From: JACVRW01 sp963757815
Lineage (GTDB): Bacteria; Actinomycetota; Thermoleophilia; Solirubrobacterales; Thermoleophilaceae
DNA length: 64,000 nucleotides
Reading direction: 5' to 3'
NCBI GenBank assembly: GCA_963757815.1
Contig: CAVWSN010000034.1
Location: 1 to 64,000 of the forward strand
Position numbers and translations under genes: made by a program. The notes under the pieces are model-generated. The model had not been told where the DNA came from, ran no database searches, and saw only the letters and a list, made by a program, of their open reading frames with translations. Within the stretch, counting starts at the first letter, position 1; each line of letters opens with the position of its first letter. Of this stretch, positions 56,347 through 64,000 are shown piece by piece.

Positions 56347-56391
56347 GCGCGAAACGCTAGCCGTCGGCGGGGCGGCTATCTTTGGCCGCCG

Positions 56392-57681
56392 ATGCCCTCG
56401 CCCGCTGCGGAAACGGTGGTGATGAAGTTCGGAGGCACCTCCGTCGCCGACGCCGAGCGGATCCAGCGAGCGGCCCGGCGCATCGTGCAAAGCGCCGAGA
56501 ACGGCAACAGCGTGGTCTCGGTCCTCTCGGCGCGTGGGAAGCACACCGACGAGCTCGTGTCGCTGGCCCACGAGGTGTCGCCGCGGCCACATCCGCGCGA
56601 GATGGACATGCTGCTCTCGACGGGCGAGCGCGTGACCTGCGCGCTGGCCGCGATGGTGATCAACGACCTCGGCCACGAGGCGATCTCGCTGACCGGCTCG
56701 CAGGCCGGCATCGTCACCGACAGCGGCCACACGAAGGCACGCATCATCGAGGTCAAGGCGCACCGCATCCGGGCGGCACTCGACGAGGGCAAGATCGTGC
56801 TCGTGGCGGGCTTCCAGGGCGTATCGCAGGAGTCGCTCGACGTCACGACGCTCGGCCGCGGCGGCTCGGACACCACGGCGGTGGCGCTCGCGGCGGCGCT
56901 CGGGGCCCAGGTCTGCGAGATCTACACCGACGTCGCCGGTGTGTTCAGCGCCGACCCACGGATCGTGCCCGACGCGCGCAAGCTCCCCGTGCTCACGTTC
57001 GAGGAGATGCTCGAGATGTCCGCGAGCGGAGCGGGGGTGCTGCAGCTGCGCTCCGTCGAGTACGCGCGAAACCACGGCGTCACGATCCACTGCCGAGCCA
57101 GCTTCGATGATGGACCGGGTACCGTGGTCCAGGACGAGGATTTGACAATGGAACGACCGCTTGTCACAGCCGTTACCCACTCCACCGCGGAGGCGCGGGT
57201 CACGCTCACCGGGCTCCCCGACGTGCCGGGGATCGCGGGCCGCGTGCTCACGACGCTGGCCGAGGCCAACATCAACGTCGACATGATCATCCAGAACGAG
57301 CCGGCCTCAGACGGCCACAAGGCGGACATGTCCTTCACCGTCCCGCGCGACGATCTCGACATAGCCCGCTCGTCGCTCGAGAAGCTGAAGGCAGAGCTCG
57401 ACTTCGGCGCCATCGCCACCGACGAGCACATGGGGAAGGTGTCCGTGGTCGGGGCGGGAATGAAGAGCCACCCCGGCGTGGCAGCCAAGACCTTCACCGT
57501 CCTGGGCGAGGCCGAGGTGAACATCGAGATGATCTCGACCTCCCCGATCAAGATCTCCTGCGTCGTCCGCGAGGAGCACGTGGAGACCGCCGTGAAGCGG
57601 CTGCACACCGCCTTCGGACTGGGCGCGGACGCAGTGCTCCCCGAGGACGTCGCCGGCGTCCACCGCCCCAAGGTGGCGTGA
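56392..57681 (+). CDS. lysC: Aspartate kinase
   Basis: 429 residues; first step of the aspartate pathway to Lys, Thr, Met and diaminopimelate. Kinase signature VVMKFGGTSVADAERIQRAA, 'TLGRGGSDTTAVALAAALGA', 'CEIYTDVAGVFSADPRIVP'. Two ACT domains follow ('VTLTGLPDVPGIAGRVLTTL' and 'VSVVGAGMKSHPGVAAKTFT'), so feedback inhibition by Lys/Thr is likely. An in-frame ATG at 57148, preceded by GAGGAT, could start a separate beta subunit of 177 residues as in Corynebacterium and Bacillus. One base separates it from asd. Confidence 0.95.
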   Translation: MPSPAAETVVMKFGGTSVADAERIQRAARRIVQSAENGNSVVSVLSARGKHTDELVSLAHEVSPRPHPREMDMLLSTGERVTCALAAMVINDLGHEAISLTGSQAGIVTDSGHTKARIIEVKAHRIRAALDEGKIVLVAGFQGVSQESLDVTTLGRGGSDTTAVALAAALGAQVCEIYTDVAGVFSADPRIVPDARKLPVLTFEEMLEMSASGAGVLQLRSVEYARNHGVTIHCRASFDDGPGTVVQDEDLTMERPLVTAVTHSTAEARVTLTGLPDVPGIAGRVLTTLAEANINVDMIIQNEPASDGHKADMSFTVPRDDLDIARSSLEKLKAELDFGAIATDEHMGKVSVVGAGMKSHPGVAAKTFTVLGEAEVNIEMISTSPIKISCVVREEHVETAVKRLHTAFGLGADAVLPEDVAGVHRPKVA

Positions 57682-57682
57682 C

Positions 57683-58711
57683 ATGCGCGTCGCGGTGGTC
57701 GGCGCCACGGGGGCGGTCGGCTCGACGATGCTCGGGGTCCTCCATGAGCGCTCCTTCCCGGCCGACGAGGTCGTTCCGTTCGCGTCCGAGCGCTCGGCGG
57801 GCCGCAAGATCGACTGGGGCGACTCCCAGCTCACCTGCGTGCCGCTCGGCGACGAGACGATCCAGGGCTTCGACATAGCGCTCTTCTCCGCCGGGTCGGG
57901 CGTGAGCGCGGAGTGGGCGCCGCGCTTCGCGGACGCGGGAGCGGTCGTGGTCGACAACTCGTCCCAGTGGCGCATGCACGACGACGTGCCGCTGGTCGTC
58001 TCCGAGGTCAACCCCGACGCGCTCGACGGCCACAGCGGGATCGTGGCCAACCCCAACTGCACGACCATGCAGACGGTCGTGGCGCTCGGCCCGATCCTGC
58101 GGCAGGCGGGGATCGAGCGGGTGGTGATGTCGAGCTACCAGGCGGTGTCCGGCACCGGCCAGAAGGCGGTCGAGGAGCTCCACGACCAGGCCGGGGCGGT
58201 GATCGAGGCGCGCGAGCTGCCGCGGCCGTCGGTCTACCCCCATCAGATCGCCTTCAACGTGCTGCCGCAGGTCGAAACCTTCAAGGAGGGCGACGACTAC
58301 ACGACCGAGGAGCGCAAGTGCATGGCCGAGACGCGCAAGATCCTCGGCCGCGACGACGTGAGCGTCTCCGCCACCTGCGCTCGGGTGCCGGTGTTCACCG
58401 GTCACTCGGTGTCCGCGAACGTGCAGACGCGCGAGCCGCTGTCGCCCGATGAGTGCCGCGAGCTGCTCGCCGCCGCGCCGGGCCTGACCGTGATCGACGA
58501 CCCGGCGAACGCCCTCTACCCGACGGCGCTCGACGCCGCCGGGCGCGACGACGTGCTCGTGGGCCGAATCCGCAGCGACCCGTCCCACGAGCGCTGCCTC
58601 AACCTCTGGATCGTCGGCAACAACCTGCGCAAGGGAGCCGCGACGAACGCGGTCCAGGTGGCCGAGCTGCTGAACCTGCGCGGCCTGTTGCGGACGGCCC
58701 GGGCGGCCTGA
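57683..58711 (+). CDS. asd: Aspartate-semialdehyde dehydrogenase
   Basis: 342 residues, normal length. NADP loop VAVVGATGAVGSTMLGVL, 'VVDNSSQWRMHDDVPLVVSE', active-site Cys in ANPNCTTMQTVVAL, 'SSYQAVSGTGQKAVEEL', and catalytic His in RVPVFTGHS. Reduces aspartyl phosphate made by LysC; the two are co-transcribed. Confidence 0.96.
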   Translation: MRVAVVGATGAVGSTMLGVLHERSFPADEVVPFASERSAGRKIDWGDSQLTCVPLGDETIQGFDIALFSAGSGVSAEWAPRFADAGAVVVDNSSQWRMHDDVPLVVSEVNPDALDGHSGIVANPNCTTMQTVVALGPILRQAGIERVVMSSYQAVSGTGQKAVEELHDQAGAVIEARELPRPSVYPHQIAFNVLPQVETFKEGDDYTTEERKCMAETRKILGRDDVSVSATCARVPVFTGHSVSANVQTREPLSPDECRELLAAAPGLTVIDDPANALYPTALDAAGRDDVLVGRIRSDPSHERCLNLWIVGNNLRKGAATNAVQVAELLNLRGLLRTARAA

Positions 58712-58735
58712 GCCGTACGCCGGCGCTACGCCAGC

Positions 58736-59090
58736 GCCTCGAGCGTCGCGAGATTTCGCTCAGCCGCACCGTCGACGAGGCGCCGCGCTTGAGCCAGCGC
58801 ACGCGAGCCGTGCCCGCCTTGGCGTCGACCGCCTCCACGCGGCCGATCTCGCCGGTCGCCCGCTTGCGAACGTGACCTGCGGGCAACGCGGTGGACGTCT
58901 TCTCGGCGGGTGCGCGCTTGGGCCGCGGCCGCCTGCTCTCGGCGCCGGCGGGCGGCGCCTCAGTCGGCGCCTTGCGTGGGCGCGCGGCCGGCTTCTCCTC
59001 CGAGTCCGGCTTCTTCTGCACCTTCTCCAGGGGCACCATGTTCGCCCCGGTGCCCTTGGTCTCGGTGTCGAGTACCCATGTCTTTCCCAT
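58736..59090 (-). CDS. Conserved hypothetical protein with basic linker (frame break at the end)
   Basis: About 118 residues. A conserved N-terminus MGKTWVLDTETKGTGANMVP leads into a Lys/Pro/Ala-rich low-complexity linker and a small C-terminal beta domain: 'KRATGEIGRVEAVDAKAGTA', 'RVRWLKRGASSTVRLSEIS'. A one-base change near 58755 gives LEALA and TAG at 58736. I recall this N-terminus from Thermoleophilia genomes, where function is unknown. Convergent with asd. Confidence 0.6.
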
Positions 59091-59105
59091 CGCTCTCGAC
59101 TATAG

Positions 59106-59220
59106 AGCGGCCGCCCTGCAGCTGAACGAGCTCACGCCGCGAGCCGATGCCGAGCTTCCTGTAGATGTTGCGCGCGTGCGTGCGGACGGTCTCGATCCCG
59201 ATCGAGAGCCCCACCGCCAC
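59106..59220 (-). pseudogene. LuxR-type HTH fragment
   Basis: About 35 codons, 'LSIGIETVRTHARNIYRKLG' followed by IGSRRELVQLQ, the last two helices of a LuxR HTH. No receiver, no start of the HTH. It begins right after the stop of the CCG-domain gene, so it is a truncated remnant. Confidence 0.5.
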
Positions 59221-59226
59221 TGCCGG

Positions 59227-60130
59227 CTACGCGGCCGCCAGCTCCGCGACCTTCCGCGAGACCTCCTTGGTCGAAATGACGTGCTTCGTCATCCCGAGCT
59301 CCTTGGGCTCTAGCCCGAGGGCGAGGCCCACCGCCTGCGGCAGGTGCAGAACCGGGATGCCGAGGTCGCGCTCGACGAACTTGGCGGCGGCGGGCTGCTG
59401 CAGGTCCAGGTTGAGGTGGCAGAGCGGGCACGGGGTCACGAGGGCGTCCGCGCCGGCGTCGATCGCGTCGGCCAGGTGGCGGCCCGCCTGGCGCAGCGAG
59501 GTCGCCCGGTTCATCGTGATCACGGGGAAGCCGCAGCATTTGCGGGCGCCCGCGTAGTCGACCGCCTCGCCGCCGAGCGCCTCGATCACCCAGTCGAGAT
59601 AGAGATCGCGGTCGGGGTTGTCGGCGAAACCGAGCCGCTTCGAGGGCCGCACGATGTAGCAGCCGTAGAAGGGCGCGAGGCGCAGGCCCTCGAGCGGGCG
59701 CTTGACCTTCTCGCGCAACGCGTCGAGGCCGATCTCCTCGACGAGGATCCAGAGGAAGTTCTTGTTCCACCAGCGCCCGTCGGCCTCATAGGCGAGGCCC
59801 TCGGGCTCCAGGTGCGAGTTGACCACCTGCCGGTACGTCGCCGCTCGCGTCGAGCCGTGACTGGCACTCCGACTGGGCGCCCTGGCAGGTCGAGCAGATG
59901 TTCATCATGCCCGCCGCGTCGTCGACGCGCTGGGCCATCGCGAAGGTGCGCGCGTTGAGCGTGTCGACGAGCTCCTGGTTGTGCTCGGCGATCACGCCGG
60001 CGCCGCAGCAGTTGGCGCGGTCGAGCTCGACCAGCTCGATGTCGAGCAGCGGCGCGACCTTCGCCACCGAGCCGTGCAGCTCCGGGGTGAACCCGCGCGA
60101 CACGCACCCGGGCCAGTAGGCCAGCTTCAC
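59227..60130 (-). CDS. CCG-domain (HdrB/SdhE-like) subunit of succinate dehydrogenase (one frame break)
   Basis: About 300 residues. Two cysteine-rich CCG domains: KLAYWPGCVSRGF, 'RANCCGAGVIAEHNQELV', 'MNICSTCQGAQSECQSRL'; then, after one extra G near 59848, 'LAPFYGCYIVRPSKRLGF', 'ARKCCGFPVITMNRATSL' and 'VTPCPLCHLNLDLQQ'. Such subunits bind unusual Fe-S or Zn centres and replace the cytochrome b anchor in non-classical succinate dehydrogenases and in heterodisulfide or thiol:fumarate reductases. GTG 60130 overlaps the sdhB stop (GTGA). Confidence 0.82.
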
Positions 60131-61230
60131 AGCTCCTCCGTGTCCTCGGCGAACGCGCCGATCTCGGTTGCTTCGTCCGCCATCTCGCCGACGATGTAGA
60201 GGTTCAGCTCGAGGCGCTCGTCCTTTGTCTCGATCTCCTTGATGATGCGGCGGACCTGCTTCTGGTCCGGAAGCTTCGGGTGGATCAGCGCCTTCTTCGG
60301 GCTGACCTTGCCGGACTTCAGCCCGTCGATCACCGTGGGCAGGTTCTGGGTCAGCTGCTTCGCGCCGTGCGGACTCAGCTGGCCCTTGACGAGCGAGCCG
60401 TCGCCGAACGAGCGCGGCAGTAGCTGCGCCTCGTGCAGCGTGCCCCACTTCTCGATGATGTTGACGAAGGCCTTCTCGTGGCCGTAGCCGTTGTTCTCGT
60501 CCTTGATCTCGTAGTCGGCCGTCGCACGCCGGCGCAGCCGCATGATCTGGTCCATCGGCGCGACGTCCTTGGGGCAGACCTCGACGCACGCGAAGCAGTG
60601 AGTGCAGTCGTAGATGCCGTGCGGGTCCTCGGCGAGGTCCTTGAGGCGGGCCTCGTGCTCGCCGTCGCGCGGGTCGCCGACGAAGCGGTAGGCCTTGGCG
60701 AGCGCCGCGGGCCCGATGAACTCCGGGTCGACCTCCATCGAGAGGCAGGACGAGACGCACACGCCGCAGTGGATGCAGGCCATCGCCTGCGTCACGTCGA
60801 GCATCGCCTCCGCGGGCACGATGTACTCCTGGTTCTCGGGCGGCTCCTCGGCAGGCAGCAGCCAGGGCGTCACGCGCCGGACCTTCTTCCAGTGGACCGC
60901 CTCCATGTCCGTGATCAGGTCCTTGACCACCGGCATGTTGCCCATCGGCTCAACGGTGATCGCGCCGTCGCGAGCGCGCTCGGCGGCCACGCCGATGCGC
61001 GTGTTGCAGGCGAGCGCCGAGCGCCCGTTGATCTTGACCCCGCAGGAGCCGCAGATCGCCGCCCGACAGGAGCAGCGGATGCCGATCGAGGCGTCCTCGC
61101 GGTCCTTGACCTGCAGGATCCCGTCGAGCACCGACCGCTCCGGGGGAAGCTCGACCGTGTAGTCCTTCCAGTAGGCCGCCTCCCCCGACTCGGGGTCGAA
61201 GCGGCGGATCTTCAGCGTGTAGTCGGCCAT
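60127..61230 (-). CDS. sdhB: Succinate dehydrogenase/fumarate reductase iron-sulfur subunit
   Basis: 367 residues, over 100 longer than usual. 2Fe-2S site in CSCRAAICGSCGVKING with Cys in ALACN; 4Fe-4S and 3Fe-4S sites in CIHCGVCVSSCL and CTHCFACVEVCP. After residue 240 an extension (EKAFVNIIEKWGTLHEAQLL and 'KVSPKKALIHPKLPDQKQVR') recalls HdrC/TfrB-like subunits that contact CCG proteins. Seven bases downstream of sdhA and overlapping the CCG gene, so one operon. Confidence 0.93.
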   Translation of the reverse strand: MADYTLKIRRFDPESGEAAYWKDYTVELPPERSVLDGILQVKDREDASIGIRCSCRAAICGSCGVKINGRSALACNTRIGVAAERARDGAITVEPMGNMPVVKDLITDMEAVHWKKVRRVTPWLLPAEEPPENQEYIVPAEAMLDVTQAMACIHCGVCVSSCLSMEVDPEFIGPAALAKAYRFVGDPRDGEHEARLKDLAEDPHGIYDCTHCFACVEVCPKDVAPMDQIMRLRRRATADYEIKDENNGYGHEKAFVNIIEKWGTLHEAQLLPRSFGDGSLVKGQLSPHGAKQLTQNLPTVIDGLKSGKVSPKKALIHPKLPDQKQVRRIIKEIETKDERLELNLYIVGEMADEATEIGAFAEDTEEL

Positions 61231-61237
61231 GGCCCCC

Positions 61238-62921
61238 TCAGTAGGTCCTCTCCTGGGGCTCCCACTGAGTCATGGTGACCTTGGAGTAGGAGATCTCGGG
61301 TTCGCTCCCGTTCACGGCGACGTTGATGTGCTTGAGCCACTCCTCATCGTTGCGCGAGGGGAAGTCGGTGCGGTACTGGGCGCCGCGGCTCTCCTTGCGC
61401 TCCAGCGCCGAGATCACGATGCACTCGGCGTTGTCGAGCATGAACTGGAGCTCGAGCGCCCCCAGCACGTCCTGGTTGAACACGGCGCCCCTGTCGTCGA
61501 TCGCGACGTTCTCCGCCTCCTCCTTGAGGCGCCGGACGGTCTCGAGAGCGGTCTGCAGCCCGGCCTCGTCGCGGAACACCGCCACGTACTTGTCCATCAC
61601 CTGGCCGAGCTCGGCCTTGATCTCGGAGACCCTGCGGCCCGAGCGGTCGCGGCGGACGATCGCGTCGATCCGTCGCGGCCTCGGCGTCGAGCGCCGCCCG
61701 GCCCGGCTCCGGCATGTGGAGGCCGCGCACCGCGTCCGCGGCATGGGCGCCCGAGCGGCGCCCGAACACGAGCGTGTCGAGCAGCGAGTTGGCGCCGAGA
61801 CGGTTGCCGCCGTGCACGGAGACACAGGCGCACTCACCCGCGGCGTACAGCCCCGGGACCGGCGTCTGACCGTTTATGTCGGTCTTGACCCCGCCCATCA
61901 CGTAGTGGTTGCCCGGCTTGATGTGGATCGGCTCGCGGGTGATGTCGACGCCCGCGAAGTCGCGGCCGACGTTGACGATCTCGCGCAGCGCCTCGTGGAT
62001 GCGCTTGCGCGGCACGACCGTGATGTCCAGCGCGACCGTGCCGTCGGGGAAGCCGCGACCCTCGTCGATCTCGGTCTGCTCGGCACGCGAGACCACATCG
62101 CGCGACGCGAGCTCCATCTTGTTCGGCGCGTACTTCTCCATGAAGCGCTCGCCCTGGGCGTTGTAGAGGTGGGCGCCCTCGCCGCGGGCGCCCTCCGTGA
62201 TCAGCAGCCCCAGCCCCGCCAGCGTCGTGGGGTGGTACTGGATCATCTCCATGTCCATGAGCGGCGCGCCGACCCGGTAGGCCATCGCGATCCCGTCGCC
62301 CGTGCAGATCAGGGCGTTCGTGGTGGGGTCGTAGATCTGCCCGTTGCCGCCGCTCGCCAGGATCACCGCCTTGGCGACGAACAGCTCCATCGTGCCGTCC
62401 CTGATGTTGCGCGTGACCGCCCCCGCGATCCGGCCCTCGTCGTCCTCCACGAGCGCAGTGGTGAACCACTCCTCGTAGCGGTACACGTCCTCGAACTTCA
62501 TGAGCTGCTCGTAGAGGACGTGCAGGATCGCCTGTCCGGTGATGTCGGCGACGTAGTAGGTGCGCGCCGCGCTCGCGCCTCCGAAGGCGCGCTTGCCGAG
62601 CCGGCCCTCCTCGTTGCGGTGGAAGGTCACGCCCCAGTGCTCGAGATCGAGCAGCTCCTCGGGCGCCTCGCGGCACATGATCTCGATCGCGTCCTGGTCG
62701 CCGAGGTAGTCCGAGCCCTTGACGGTGTCGAACGCGTGCGACTCCCACGAGTCCTGCGGGTCGAGCGCCGCGTTGATGCCTCCCTGGGCGGCGTTCGAGT
62801 GCGAGCGGACGGGGTGGACCTTCGAGATGATGCCCACCGAGGCGCCCTTCTCCGCGGCGGCGAGGGCAGCGCGCTGGCCGGCGAGGCCGGCCCCTATGAC
62901 CAGGACGTCGTGCTCGGGCAT
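61238..62921 (-). CDS. sdhA: Succinate dehydrogenase flavoprotein subunit (one frame break)
   Basis: About 561 residues. FAD loop VLVIGAGLAGQRAALAAAEK, covalent-FAD His region 'VRSHSNAAQGGINAAL', substrate loops 'WGVTFHRNEEGRLGKRAFGG' and 'MEMIQYHPTTLAG', catalytic Arg region 'ELASRDVVSRAEQTEIDEG', 'ECACVSVHGGNRLGANSLLD'. Near 61670 one indel is needed to reach 'DAIVRRDRSGRRVSEIKAEL' and the C-terminus ending KVTMTQWEPQERTY. Oxidises succinate to fumarate in the TCA cycle. Confidence 0.93.
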
Positions 62922-62958
62922 CGGTCGGGGCCGCGATTCTATGGAAAGCCCGAGTCGT

Positions 62959-64000
62959 TCAGGCCGGTGCCGCCGTCCGGAGCGCCCGGCGCACGGCCTC
63001 GATCGTGACGATCCCCTGGAGCACGCCGTCGCCGTCCACGGCCATCACGGCCCCGAGCCGCGCCAGCCCGTCGCGCCCGAGTAGCGATTCGAGCGGATCC
63101 TCGAGCTGGGCCCGGAGGCCGCTGTCGCCGTCGTCGCGCGCCATCACCGAGGCCACGGGGCGCGAGGCCCGCAGCTGCTCGGGCACGCCCTCGACGGCCT
63201 CCCGGGAGACGACCCCGACGAGCCGGCCCGAGGGGTCCACGACGGGGAACCACGGCCAGCCGTAGCGCAGGAAGAACTCGTGCTCGGCTTGGTCGAGGGT
63301 GAGCGACTCCGGGATCGCCACGGGCTCCGTGTCCATCACATCAGCTACGAGAATGCCGCCGATGCGGTCGGAGAAGTTGGCCTGGGCGACCGCGGAGCCG
63401 GCCGCCTGTGCGAGGAAGAAGCCGATGAAGGCGAGCCAGAGGCCGCCGATCAGGCTGCCCCAGGCGACGAACATGAAGATGCCGAAGCCGATCATCGCCC
63501 AGCCCACGAAGCGTCCGAGCATGCCGGCGAAGCGCGTCGCGCGGTTGCGGTCGCCGGTGATCTTCCACGCGATCGGCCCGAGCGATGCGGCCGCCGTCGA
63601 GCGGGAAAGCCGGGGATCAGGTTGAACACGAGCACGATGAGGTTGATCGAGGCCAGGTAGCCGAGCACCGCGAGCGTGGCGCCGGTCGTGGTGTTCTCGA
63701 AGCTCGAGCTCTCGAGAACCTCCTCCGGGCTCGAGATCGCCGATGCCGAGGCCCAGGCAGACGGCGGCGATCACGAGCGTCACGACCGGGCCCGCCACGG
63801 CCACGCGGAACTCCTCGCCGGCGGACTTCGAGTCCCGTGCCGAGCTTGGCCACGCCGCCGAACATCCACAGGTCGATGCCCTCGATCGGGATGCCGTTGC
63901 GGATCGCCACCAGCGCGTGGCCGAGCTCGTGCAGCAGGATCGAGAGGAAGAAGAGCAGCGCGCTGAGCGTGGCCAGCACGAAGGCGTTCGACCCCGGCGC
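62959..64000 (-). CDS. Site-2 protease (M50) with CBS pair, 5' end beyond window, several frame breaks
   Basis: Membrane metalloprotease of the SpoIVFB/Rv2625-like type. The N-terminal part has the zinc motif HELGH in 'FLSILLHELGHALVAIRNGI', then GIDLWMFGGVAKLG. The middle is split over frames: 'MAVAGPVVTLVIAAVCLGLG', 'MLGRFVGWAMIGFGIFMFVA', 'WGSLIGGLWLAFIGFFLAQA'. The C-terminal cytoplasmic CBS domains are intact: 'DVMDTEPVAIPESLTLDQAE', 'PWFPVVDPSGRLVGVVSREA', 'LGAVMAVDGDGVLQGIVTIE'. CBS pairs usually sense adenine nucleotides. It lies 37 bp upstream of sdhA. Confidence 0.8.
   Translation of the reverse strand, partial: RRGRTPSCWPRSARCSSSSRSCCTSSATRWWRSATASRSRASTCGCSAAWPSSARDSKSAGEEFRVAVAGPVVTLVIAAVCLGLGIGDLEPGGGSRELELREHHDRRHARGARLPGLDQPHRARVQPDPRLSRSTAAASLGPIAWKITGDRNRATRFAGMLGRFVGWAMIGFGIFMFVAWGSLIGGLWLAFIGFFLAQAAGSAVAQANFSDRIGGILVADVMDTEPVAIPESLTLDQAEHEFFLRYGWPWFPVVDPSGRLVGVVSREAVEGVPEQLRASRPVASVMARDDGDSGLRAQLEDPLESLLGRDGLARLGAVMAVDGDGVLQGIVTIEAVRRALRTAAPA

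Noticed and set aside
55116..57180. Extension of the GH3 frame upstream over lysC
   Set aside because: It is antisense to aspartate kinase; the GTG at 56346 directly precedes the signal segment.
1..64000. CRISPR array
   Set aside because: No regularly spaced short direct repeats and no cas-like genes were seen.

Overview
The window looks like chromosome of a high-GC actinobacterium. Housekeeping genes (dnaX-ybaB-recR, lysC-asd, a succinate dehydrogenase operon), F420-linked enzymes, a NarL-type two-component pair with an ABC exporter, and a large-type SRP RNA all fit that. Gene style and the small protein at 58.7-59.1 kb suggest Thermoleophilia (Solirubrobacterales-like). That placement is inference from recalled family resemblance, not a search.

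Layout. 0-12.2 kb is loosely packed: a tyrosine recombinase, a double-VOC protein, two secreted proteins of unknown function, a flippase-like membrane protein, an F420-type oxidoreductase, a delta-60-repeat secreted protein, and a divergent MarR/MFS efflux pair with a well-formed promoter-operator. 12.2-31.4 kb is a damaged accessory region. It holds fragments of methylmalonyl-CoA mutase, an alpha/beta hydrolase, a three-domain xanthine-dehydrogenase-type enzyme with many frame breaks, an SDR, an IS1380 transposase, an MDR dehydrogenase and a superoxide dismutase fused to a foreign 3' end. Interleaved is a set of redox and stress genes (DsbA-like, peroxiredoxin, SnoaL-like, OsmC, FAD oxidoreductase, SDR, PucR-type regulator, NADPH:F420-reductase-like). 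An intact IS3-family element with a 3-bp target duplication sits inside a palindrome. Beside it is the wreck of an integrative element: an RHH protein, a zinc-finger/HTH protein and an integrase broken by an 11-bp tandem duplication.

32.1-37.5 kb is a compact catabolic operon on the minus strand (cupin, class III CoA-transferase, two MaoC-like dehydratases, AtuA) facing a divergent IclR regulator. 37.5-38.9 kb holds a second, truncated IS3 copy and a chimeric gene fragment. From 39 kb on the sequence becomes core chromosome: tRNA-Val, YihY, a CHRD protein, kynurenine formamidase-like hydrolase plus kynureninase facing RidA, SRP RNA, a pyruvate-dehydrogenase/transketolase-like E1, UspA, dnaX-ybaB-recR, ABC exporter with two-component system, a molybdopterin oxidoreductase, a GH3 lipoprotein-like protein, lysC-asd, and sdhA-sdhB plus a CCG-domain (HdrB-like) subunit in place of visible membrane anchors. 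A site-2 protease with CBS domains is cut by the right edge.

Caution on frames. Many otherwise well-conserved genes (dnaX, sdhA, kynU, ridA, the molybdopterin oxidoreductase, the histidine kinase) carry single-base indels, mostly in G or C runs. The pattern is more like residual assembly error than decay. The 11-bp duplication in the integrase, the truncated fragments and the gene-gene junctions are not explained that way and look like real damage.
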